Assembly: GCA_963575645.1 (NCBI GenBank)
Contig: OY754465.1
Span: 34,359,501 to 34,423,500 of the forward strand
Length of the DNA: 64,000 nt
Reading direction: 5' to 3'
From: Xanthostigma xanthostigma
Taxonomy: Eukaryota > Arthropoda > Insecta > Raphidioptera > Raphidiidae
Shown here: piece by piece, positions 14,201 through 26,200 of the stretch
Layout: every line of letters begins with the position of its first letter
How positions within the stretch are numbered: the stretch's first letter is position 1
Translations under genes and position numbers: made by a program
The notes under the pieces: generated by a model
Database searches by the model: none
Told to the model about the DNA's origin: nothing
Seen by the model: only the letters and a program-made list of their open reading frames with translations

Positions 14201-17200
14201 TAAGAAACGACTATCTGAAAACCGATTTTCTTGTTCGAGTGTCGCGTCTTATAGAACATCTGTGCTGTGTTGCAGAACGCATTGTCAGAAAATTTGGTGT
14301 GATAATGGCCTTCATAAAGCTGCCCATGCACGATAAACTTCGTTGTTAATGCAGACACTCCAACCACGTTGTCAGCACGCTACAAATTTTTTTTTTTTAA
14401 TTTTAATCCAACCGTTAGTTTAACATGAATTTCAATAATTAATCAACTTACCTATAGACAATCAATGTTGATACCAACATGACAGGTTAACAAATTGGTT
14501 GACAACCAAGTTTATTGTCTGAACTTTAAAGCAACAAACATACTTTTTTTGTACGATTTCCCTTTGAGACAAATAATAAATAAAAACACATTTTTAAACA
14601 AGGCTTTTATAAATGTACTAAAAAGAATAAGATAACTTTAGCTTACTAGAAAATGTAAGTTTATATAGATTAAAATTTAAAACTATGAGCAATGGGCGCG
14701 AAAGTTTGCAAATTTTAAGAAATTTCCAACGTTTATAGTTTTAGTGTGTATTTTTCTTAGAATTTCTGGTAATTAAAAAAAAAAAATTTTACTCTTTTTT
14801 GAGCATTCATTTGATTTTAAAATGTTAAATTTTGATTTTATAATTTTTCTTTCTAGATCTATCATTTGATTTTCTGTGTGTAGTCTAAGATGCTCATTAG
14901 CTCTGATACAACTTTTCTGCGAACAGTAATATTATCGTCACAGTTTTGCGCAGTAGCTCAAAAACCGATACAAACAATTTCGTTATAGCTACTGCGCAAG
15001 ACTGTGACGATAATATTACCGTTCGCAGAGAGGTTGGAACAAAGCTATAATAAAAAAAATTGGCAAGCATCTTAAATTGTTCCTGCATAAGTATATAAAA
15101 AGCTGTAATTATATGCTCGCAATTCACAGTCTAAGGCCATTGACTTCAAATTTTCTGAAAATAGTATTGTGCAACGTAAACCTATTCTTTGATATTAGTT
15201 TATTTATTTAAAAATGATTGTAGATATTCTAAAAAAACTTATAAATTATTTCTACTGTGACTTTTTGATTTTAGAAAACAAGCTAATATTTTTCGTAGTG
15301 TAATTTTCTTCACAAGTGCTACTTACAAAATACATTTTTAAACAATTTTTAGACCTTCGCGACGCACGAGCAGAGAATCATTACAAGACGTTACTGCAAC
15401 AGCAGTTACCACCACTGTCACAACACCCACAGTCACTACAAGTACTGCCAACACATCACCAACCAAAGTTACTACAACTGCAGGTTCACCGACTGCCACT
15501 AGTCCACAACCTACGAGTCAAGTCAGAAGGTACGTAATAAAGTTATTTCACTGTAAAAATGTTGTCAAAATATTGTTTATTACTTCCGATGTTCATGAAA
15601 TCTGTACGTGATTTCGATTGACTCGAGTTTTCTCTGTCTCTACATACTTGTTCAACAAAACAAAGACATCACATAAGCCTCACAATTGTCATTCGTTTCG
15701 TGCTTAAGATATGTTATGAAGACTGCAAATTATTGGGTGCTATTTTGAATGGAGTCGTAATGACAACTTCAGACTTTATGGACACAAAAGTCACATCTAG
15801 TTTTTTTATGAATTTGAAAACAATGGAAGTTTGCATTATTTTTTTAGTCTTCAGTAGAAACTTAAATCTGATGTAATTCTAATACTGATATTTTTTGTCA
15901 CTTTTAAAACGTTAAGTACCTAGAAGAAAAATAAGTTATTTGAATTAATTTTTCTATTGCCAAAAATATACAACGATTCCAAACCGTCCTAAAACTGACG
16001 ACTGAGCATTTGGTTAAAGACGTACGCATACGCCAATTCTCATCTGTCATCAGTTTGCAGATGGTTTGGGACTGTTGTGCGAACAGACCTATTTTTACTA
16101 AACTTTGGCGATAGAAAAATTAATTCAAATAACTTATTTTTCTTCTGGGTACTTAACGTTTTAAAAATTCACGATTGTAGTGGTAGATGGTATTTCTCTG
16201 TTGAAAATCAGCTTCCGTATTTCATACACTTTACAATTGCCATTTTCATTCCGTGAATAATGACGTCACTCTAATGAAACCGACGTTTTATCTCACGCGA
16301 ATTATGACAAAATTTTCGTCATTACTCGGGACGAATTTTACATCCAATAATTTACTGTCACCGCACTAGTGTCTCAAGTGCATCAAACTAACGTGGTTGT
16401 GATGTCTTTGCATAAATCAAGCTAAGAATATTACCAATTGAACGTGAAAAGTGTGATGTTGATCAGTCGGTGCAAAAATAATTGATTGCATACTGTAGTG
16501 TTACGAACAAAGCACCTGCAACTGTCGTAACACCGGCAACTCCGCCGACTCCCAGCGGACAAACTGTGCCCAATACCCCCACTACGCCAACTGGAGGAAG
16601 CAAACTCAGTCCGGGGAATATCTTCAAAAACTTCTTCAAGTAAAATGCTCATTTCATTGCACTTTTTGGCACCCTTTGTGTTAAATAATATATTTAATAC
16701 GAACTTATTTCCATACCGTTTTCAAGTGTTTTTATTTATTTTTTCTTTTTCGAGGTTCACTAATACAACTATGATATTCTGTGCTAATACTAACATAACA
16801 AAACAGAGCTTTATACGTGTGCTTTGGATTTTTAAAATGTTTTTGTATTACTTTTTTCAAGACATTCTTTCAAGAGTTTATCGTGAATTTTGTTTCTCAT
16901 ATCTTTTATTTATTCTCGAAAACCATACAATAAATTTGTTCACCACGAGTTATATAAAGAATGTTTTGCGTGTACACATAATCCAATAATTTCATTTGAA
17001 ACTGGTTAGATTAGTGTTTGTTTGACTTGTTGGGTTATGACAACCTAAAAAAACAAAAAGCACCACAAATGCATTAAATAAAACTGTGCAATGTGTCTGT
17101 GACAATAATTTTATTTTATAGATCATTTGTACCTCCGGTACGCGATGAAGAGAGTGAAACGCAGCGTAAAGCCCATGCCAAACGCGTACGTGAAACGCGT

Positions 17201-20200
17201 CGCTCAACGCAAGGCGTTACGCTGGACGAAATCAAGTCGGCCGAACAACTTGTGAAACGCAAAAATCAACCTGCCAATTCGACTACAACGTCACAGTCTA
17301 CTGCTAACAATAACTCAGAACCAGTAAGTGCGTCTCCGTTTTGTTTTTAATCCTCTTTTTTTTTTGAGTTGTAAATTATTGTAAAATTTATACACAAATT
17401 TTAGTCTTGGAGTGCGAAAATGATCGAATATGTCGACTGGATTTTTTCAAATCGTTTCCCCAGGCATGTTTTCATCGTCTTAACTTTTAAATCGGTTTTA
17501 GATAGATTGTAGATTATAGACGCTCGACAGCTGAATCGGGTTCCTAGGAGCGTTAATTTCCAAAAAACATTGGAATGCAAATTACATTCCAATGTTTTCC
17601 CTGAGGGATAAACCGGATTTAGATTTTATGCTGCCAGCTGCGAAGTATTGACACATATTTTAAATAAGTTCGTCAGTAATATATTGTACACCTGTTTACT
17701 ATTGCTTGCACATTTTTGTAGTAATTGTTGTTAAAAATAATTATTCGAGAATTCCTTGTACTGATCAGTCGTCCACTAACAAAAAAATCTAACCTCAAAT
17801 ATAGTTGAAGTGAATCCCAGGCGAGATCATTTTAAATACATTTTCAACATCATCTAATTTTGACGGACTTTTACTCGCGTATTTTTAAGTTTTTAGTCCT
17901 TACTTCTCACGCAGTGTCTCCTCCTACGCTGCTCAGTCAATAGAAAAACACGTTAGACAGCGTTTAACCTCAAATTAGTGAAAGCTTTTCGGATTGGTTT
18001 CTATTTGCTACGAAGCGAAGGAGATGTTGAAAATTCTTGAGTTCTATTGTATGATTCAATATTTCACAGTTGGTTACATGAAATTAAAACATATTAAGGC
18101 GAAAAAAACGTGACTACTGTCGATATCTCGAGCTTTCACAGATTTTATATTACAGACTAATATTTGTTTTTGCTAAAAATAATATCACGTATTGTGTAAA
18201 AAACTGCCGAATATTTTGACATTAACATTTAATTCTAATGATTGCTTTTTAAATGCATTTATCTTCGGAGGAAATAATATTTCTTGGATAATTTGTTTTT
18301 TTTTTTTTTTTTTTGGTAGTGGTATTATAACTGATGTTTTTAAATCACCTCAAATCACCTGATTACTTTGACATAATTATCATTTGATTTTCAAAAGTCA
18401 ATACACTAACTCTGATGATAGTGATACTACCTTTACGATATTTTATTATCACACAGTTTCTGGACAATTTTATAATAATATATTAATACTGTGCCTTACA
18501 ATGTAACAAATATTCAGCAACAAAGAAAAGTTTCATTCTGTAATTTTCACACCCGATGAGAATTTCTTTAAATCGATTATCGAAATAAGTTCATTTTGAA
18601 AACATAAAAAGATGGATTTTTTTACGTTGGGGAAGTTGTGTAAAAATGAGAAAATATTGGTCACTTGAAGAAATCGCGAAAAAAATCGTTCTACGTGGCA
18701 CCAGATGTTAGTCTCAAAACTGCTTGCAATTGAGCAGACATTTGAAAATGTAGGAGATAATTTTTTCAGCTACTGAGCAAATCAGAGACTAATTTTTATT
18801 TGTAGACAACCTGGATATGAAGCTTCATCAAACTTTTGTATGGAATTTCCTTTTTTGAGTTAAATGTAATTTACTCAAAACTACTTTACAGTGGAAAATC
18901 CAAAAGAATTAAAAAAATGTAATTTATTTATAAAACGAGCAGAAAATTGTCTTTTTTTTACAACTCTGGTGGCATTTGTCTATCCTACCTAAACAGAACT
19001 CAAATTCGTGAAATACATTTTTATTTAGTACAAACGTAAGACATTTGATTACAACACCCGCCATCGAGATATCTTATTTATTTTTTTAATGTTGAGAAAG
19101 AAAACTTTTTAATAATTTCTTGGAGATTACAGAAAAAAACTGAAGCTTATCTTTGTGTTTAACATTTTAATGCTGAAATTTAAAACAATTAATGCTAATA
19201 ACTCATCATTACATTAAACACCCAATTACGATCAAATAGTCAAACGGAGACCAATCGAACGGTTCCAACAGCCAGCCGAGCGTAACGGCTACAATAACGA
19301 CAGGTGTACCTACGGTCGCGGCTCAGTCGGACGGTGCAGACGATTCATCTAACATGCTTCAAGAACGCCGGCCCTCTTGGAGGCTGCGCGTTGATAATGG
19401 AAGCAAGGTAGTTTTAGTAACATGACTGTAATGTCCCGTTCAGTCTGCACCTCGAACTCCTTTTTCTGCACCTTCGTAGTCTGTTTTTTTTGTTTCTCTT
19501 TATTTATTTTTTTATTATTTTTCAGTACTGATTCAGTTACGATTTTTTTAATATCTTTTTAGTAATGTTTCTTTCATTATTTTTTTTTGCATGTTTTAAT
19601 AATATGGTGTTATTAATTTTTATGGGGAAATTGTGTTTAATTCAGTTATAAGTGCATGACAAATTAAAAACCGCTAATAAAGTTGTTTTTAACTGTGAAA
19701 TGAAACAAAAACAAAACAAAAAAAAATTAACGCACTGAAAAGGGTTCACTTTGTTTTATTTTTATACAGTTCATTTATTTATCAATAGAGTGTAGAATTT
19801 CTGACATATGATATTAAATCGCTAATGTTGGTAGCATTGATTAACTGTCAAATAAAACAAAAGCCTAAAAAGAAAACAAAAACAAACTTAATTCTTGTTC
19901 AATAACATTGAATAACATTACGTGTGCTTTCCGTTATTGTTTTATTTAATAAAGTCATGTTTTCTGTTCAATTTTTTAAACAAAACACAATGTAGTTAAA
20001 GTTACAGCTATTTTTAGTTGTTTTTTTGATTATTTTCGTAAATACAGTCGGTAAATTGCAAACAATATCCATTTCTAAGATTAACGTTGTTTCTTATCAT
20101 CAAAAAACGTTTTAGTAATATGACATACTTGACTAACGACTCACTGCATGTTATTCTAGTTACACCATAAATTATTTCCATGTTTTTTTTCTCAACCAAT

Positions 20201-23200
20201 GTTATGAAAAACTGTCCCTTATTAATTTAAATATAACAATATAAATTTGAAATATTTACGGTAAGTTTTTCTTTTTTATGCGTATTGGTTGACAGTTTAC
20301 ATATATAAAACGAGAAATGTATATGTTGTTACAAAAAGGGATTGGCATTCTTTTGTTTCAAATCTAATTGAAATATCTACAGATAACAGCTTTATAAGTT
20401 TAGATTAGACATATTTTACAGTGTATCATTCACATCGATTTTTTCTTTATTAGTGTCGAAAAATTTCACTAATCTGTACCTATATCTTTTGAAATGTGTT
20501 CTTTTATTGCAATGAATGTATGTAATTAGTTCTGTTATTAATATTAGCACATTAATTGCATTTATTTTTGTTTTTGTTTTATGCTAATTTTAGAAACAAA
20601 TGATTTTGTGTAATATAGACGGAATATTTATTTATATTTTTTTAAAGCTGGTGAATATGTGAAATGTTGAAGGGGTAAATGTAACCCTTTTCTAATCCCC
20701 TCCCTCTCGCCTATTACTTTATTACACGCTCCCGATCATATAATTCGAGGATAAATTTTTTGCGTTTTAAAAGTTGTCTTGGGGCGCTATATTTTAGAAA
20801 TTTTGGGTTAACGTAAAATAACACCTTTTTAAATAATTAATAGTTCTACGTCTGTCTTCCTGAAAACACTTTTCATTCTTTCTAAAGTGTCCTTGGTAGT
20901 GTGCTGTGACACATTTGTTACGAAAATGGACCCGCTAAGATTGAAAATAAGAACGGGAGAGTGTAAATGGTATATTTTTTCACTTTTTTTGGGTGAATTA
21001 TAAGTAGACACACACTATTATTTTTTGTCGTTTTCGGCTGGATATATTTTATCAGAATCATTTTTTTATCGATATTTAGGTAGTATGTATTGTTAATCAG
21101 GAGGGTATAGTTGGTCGTCAGTGAGAAACCCCTCCTAAATATTTGTAATTTTTTTCTGTTTACGTGAAGATAAATTAATTTTCAAGATGACATGCTTAAC
21201 AAAATCTATATAAAATGTTTCTTCATAATATGTTGTGTAACTACCTCCAAATGACAATGTGATCTCAGATTTCAATTTTAATTTTTTTTTCTCAAGCAGT
21301 TTTTTATGATCTCTAGGTCTATTGGGAACTAAAATCCGTCTATGAAAATATTGATGAGACTTAATGTTTTAAAATGCACGTCGATACAGTAAAAATGAAT
21401 TAGCTGTTTTTATCAGTTCAAGCTGGAAGACGCGACTGCCACATCGACAGCTGCTCCAACAGTATTTGTTCGAAGAGGTACTGGATCCGCGCCTCCACGA
21501 CCAGCTTCAGCACCAGTAGAATCAGGCTCTCTTCCGAGTGATTCGAATGTTTCAGTTCCTCTGCGTCGAACGTCTAAACAACTTGATGATAAAGGTTAAC
21601 AATTATTTTTATGTAAATCAAAAAATAGTATATATAGTGCCGAAGTAATATAAAATGTCAAGTATTAATAGAGATAGTTGATACTTATGCGGAAACTTTG
21701 TCTTTTTTTCGTAGAACAAGACAAAGAAAATGACGTTCGTAACGCACAAGCGACACAAGCTGTTATACAAAGAAGGCGCCGTCCCAAACGCAGATCAACG
21801 GGTGTTGTCCACGTAGACATGGATGTAAGTTGACAATGTAGTAAAATATTTTATTTAAAAGCGTGTAATAAACATACTTTTTTAAATCTTTGATTAACGT
21901 CTGAATAGAACTCTTCAAATGAATAAAATAAAATCCGGATCGAAACGTCATCCTGTGTTATATTGATTTGTATTTTTATTATTTTTTGTCAATATATACC
22001 TACGGTCTGAGAAAAATTGGTCGACAATTTTATTCATTTGTAAACATACTTTTTGTTACGTTTGCATTAAATATGCTACGTTATGTACTTATTTTTGGAG
22101 ACGAAAAATAAAAGTCGCGCATGTTCAAATCAAAAGTTAAATGTTTCCGTTCAGAAAATTCTTTTTGGAACAAAAGTAATCGAAAGTGGCGCCACTCTAC
22201 GCAATGATTGTGAATTATATCTGTCAGTACACCTAATCTACTATTTTTATGTAAAATTGTTTTTTTATGATTTTAATATTGTTACAAAAATTACTGTGTG
22301 TAACTCGGGAGAATCCCTCGTTTGCAGTCCCCAACTTTCTGTCCAAGTTGCATACTGTACTATTGTTTTGAAAATAATATCAAATAGTCCAAAAGTCTAT
22401 TGTATCTTTATCAAAACGGTAGTGCTAAAGTCCTTAGTTCTCAAATATCTATAAAACCAATTCTTTCGTTTATTCCAGGAAATTGATCCAGATAAACAGG
22501 ACTCATCTGGCGGAGGAGATTATGATGACTCATCCAAACTCAACCACCAAGATGTGAGTACTTTTAAGTTTCTCTTTTTATTTTAATTCTCGTGAATGTG
22601 GTTTCTTCTGTTACAACATGAGTCTGCTCTGTGTTCATACACGGCAGATGAATAAGATAATACAATTGTTACAAAATGCGTAAACATTTTAGATCATGCG
22701 CGATTTTAAACATTGTAACTAGATTAACTTCAACCTGCGTCGTGCTGATGTTTTACCCTCCGGCGACGCATTGTTTGGAAACACTGGAACATTCGATAAA
22801 CGTCAGCCATAATGTAGAAATTATTGTTAAAATTGGCATGTGTATGTTCACACCACACAAATACGTATGCAATGCTGGTAGTCAATATACAGGGCGAGTT
22901 GCTACAATATTATTGCAAAATGCAAATTTCAAATAGCGCTTAGGCATATTAGAGGATTTCATGGGTTTTGAACGTTAAAAAACGCATAATATCTCTATTT
23001 TTTTCTTCAAATATAATATATAAATAATTTTATTCAAACTTTTAAACACATAAAAGAGTAATGTTTAAACAGTACTTTGTGAAATTTTTATCCAAAAATT
23101 TGGAAAATTCAGCCGATAAGACCTGGATTCCGGAAAACCCTCAAGAAAAAGTGTCCACGGACATAATAACTTCTGATAACTTTATCAGAAATTAAAAAAT

Positions 23201-26200
23201 TAATTTTTTTCTGTTAGTAGGTATAGCTGGTGATTAAACGAAGGATTAAAATAAAATAAAATTTGAATTTTTGGCAGAGTTGTATGCAAGGTAGTCCAAT
23301 TTTTGCTACAATTTACACCGCATATTATAGCCTTGTAAAATTAGTTGTAATCGAAAAAAAATGTTCGTTCAATCACTGGTCGATCCTATTGTAAAGAAGC
23401 GTTTCAATGAGATTGGTGCATTAGTTTTTAAGAAATCATGTCCACCGTTTTCAAAAGTAGTGTTTTGAGAAAAATGTGATATACCTGCATCGCTCCCAGC
23501 CGGTCTTGCTTAATGGAGGGAATTTCCAAAGGCTATCTCTCCTAGACTTTTACTCCGATTGACTTAAAACTTTAGATAAGATAAGATAAAATGTATTAGC
23601 GAGTAATTATACATATTATGTACAGGAAAATTAAACAATTTCCTAAACAGCGTTCCCAATACCTGCTGCTTGACTAAACGAAAATAAAAGAATATTAATA
23701 TAAAGCCAACAATTATTTGAATTGGGGAAAAAAACTGGAAAAATATTCTAGATATAGGTATTATAAGTATTGGACAAAAAAAAAAAAAAATAAAATGGAG
23801 TTTTTGAAATTTTCAAACTCATGCAACCCCTTAAAGTTGTTTATCAAAATTACGCCGTTTGTCTTTTTTTAATTTAAACAATTCTAATCCTAATCTAAAA
23901 TCTTTATTAGGTGTGAGCTCGTAGTTTGGATTAAACATTATTGTAGGAAATAAAAGAAAAATTTCGTAGACCAAATCCAAAAAATTATTAATTTAATTAA
24001 TTTATAACGATCGTTTCGACCTAGGTCAGGTCATCTTCAGATAATGATGTAAATTAAGATTAATATGTAACATAAGAACGACATTTTATATTCATCAAAG
24101 TTAGAAAACATGATGTGAAATGAAAAAATAAAATTTAAAATTAATTTGTAACCCAAAAATTAAATTTTATTTTTTCATTTCACATCATGTTTTCTAACTT
24201 TGATGAATATAAAATGTCGTTCTTATGTTACATATTAATCTTAATTTACATCATTATCTGAAGATGACCTGACCTAGGTCGAAGCGATCGTTATAAATTA
24301 ATTAAATTAATAATTTTTTGGATTTGGTCTACGAAATTTTTCTTTTATTTCCTACAAATACTAAAATCATTGATTAACGTCTGAATAGAACTCTTCAAAT
24401 AAATAAAATTATCGACCAATTCGTCGATAATTTTATTTCTTTGAAGAATTCTAATCCTAGTTCTGCCAGGAGCACTTAATCCTCCTTTCACCAAGATCGT
24501 CAGGACTGCTATAGGTGCGACATTGTGGTACATAAAAACATTTTGAAATTATTTTCTCGGAGAATATGTAAACAGAGTGGGATTTTTTTACTACTGCTGA
24601 CTGAGAAACAAATTATTGGCAATACTAAAGTATCTTTGTCTGCCAAATGGTCAGGTTAATTATGGTCCAGGTGTTTGTAACATGACTTTATGGTATAGTG
24701 CCAGCCCCCAACGTCATCTTTTGTTTTGCGTGAGTTAACTGACCTCATTTGGTTGCGCTATTATTTCGATTGTGCGCCTGTGTCAGCTACTTGTTACGTT
24801 TCTAATTTTTGATGCACGTTTCCTTTGAACTTTTTTTTTTTCTTTTAATTTGATGCCAGTTTTTTACAACTGACTAAAAAATATAACATGTAGTAGTTCG
24901 GAAAAAAACAAGCTATGTATTTAGTTAGTTCGTTGTGTTTGTACAGTAGAATCTCATGAATCCGCTCATCAGTAGTTCAGAATTACCAGTAAGCCGACCT
25001 TTTTCTTCGGCTTAAAATATGCATCAGCTCCTCAATAATTCGGAATTTACGGTACTTAGACACATTTTCATGTAGGTATATATTAATAAAAATGTTGATT
25101 CTGTCTTTATCCCTTAGTTTGGAACTTACGATCATTCAAAGATTTTGTTGTGATTTTTTGAAAACTTTAATCGCGTGCAATTTCTAAACCAAAAAAGATA
25201 CAGAGGTTTGCTTGTGCTTATTGGAATCATCGTGTCATTTTATTACAAGCATAGTAACTTAGAAAAAGTTCTGAGAGATTTCGATTTTCGTTTTTTTTTT
25301 AATAATAAAACCGAACGGTATTGCGTAGTGGTGAGAGCACTAGACTCGCATTAGGTTACTTGGTTCGAATCCTGGCGGAGGCAGATGTGGCTGAGAACTT
25401 TTTCCTACTATACTGCCTTTTGCCGAGAAACGGTAATTCCTGTACCGACTATCTTGATGAGGTTTTCCATAGTTTCCCTCAATAATTCCAGATTTTAATA
25501 TCGAGATGGTTCCTTACTCAAGGCCATGGCCGATTACTTGTCAAAATTCTATGCTCAAAAGTTGAGTACCTTAGCCTGATTACCTAAAATTCTTTCATTT
25601 GCTCATTGCTATTAAGTTGACGTTTAAAAATATAATAATAATAATGCGTTTAACGTCCGTTTCTTGACTTTATGTTATAATAGACGCCATTCGCACCATT
25701 ACTATTTTCCATCTATCACACTTCCCGTTATTTTCTACATTTTTCAACTTCAACTAATTAATAGCAATGGGCGAATGAAGGAATTTTAGGATATTAGGGT
25801 AAGATAGGCAAATTTTGGGCATAGAAATTTGACAGGTAATCGGCCATGGCCTTGAATAAGGAACCGTCTCGATATTTATCTGGAATTATTAAGGGAAACC
25901 ATAGAAAATCTCAACAAGATGGTACCTCCCAAATGCGAGTCAAGTGCTCAAATGTAAAAAATAACGGGATGGTAGATAGACAAAATAGTAATAGTGCGAA
26001 TGGCGTCTGTTATAACATAAAGTCGAGAAACGAACGTTAAACGCATTATTATTATCATTATTATGAGAAGGAAAAATTCCGTAAAGAATTCTGCATCCAC
26101 AAGCACCCAAAACTTCAGGTTCGTCACCGTCATACAAGGGATACTTGCAGAGCAAGGTGCAACTATAACCGCGTCTCAAACCATGAAATGAGCGATTACA

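Larger units (their letters stand above)
8220..15352. other. 7.1-kb Mbs intron filled with repeats
   Basis: Contents recognised here are listed separately: short direct and inverted repeats at 8831-9042, an inverted pair around 9710 and 10730, a G+C-rich block at 10720-11330, a copy of a 510-base dispersed repeat at 12095-12600, a hAT element at 12767-13047 and a hairpin at 14876-15085. The block 9565-9645 matches the interior of the Helitron at 63060-63125. Stretches 13060-14870 and 8300-8820 show nothing I recognise. Confidence 0.6.

Noticed and set aside
16640-16642. TAA read as the real end of an Mbs isoform
   Set aside because: The frame continues perfectly through a GT-AG junction into [11 protein letters not shown], so the primary reading is splicing. 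Truncation is kept only as a possible retained-intron product.
16645-16989. 114-residue plus frame after the exon at 16499
   Set aside because: It is Phe/Ile/Leu-rich, as expected of translated A+T-rich intron, with no family similarity I can see.
22083-22454. 123-residue plus frame before the exon at 22479
   Set aside because: It lies in an intron, has no recognisable domain, and its composition follows the A+T-rich background.
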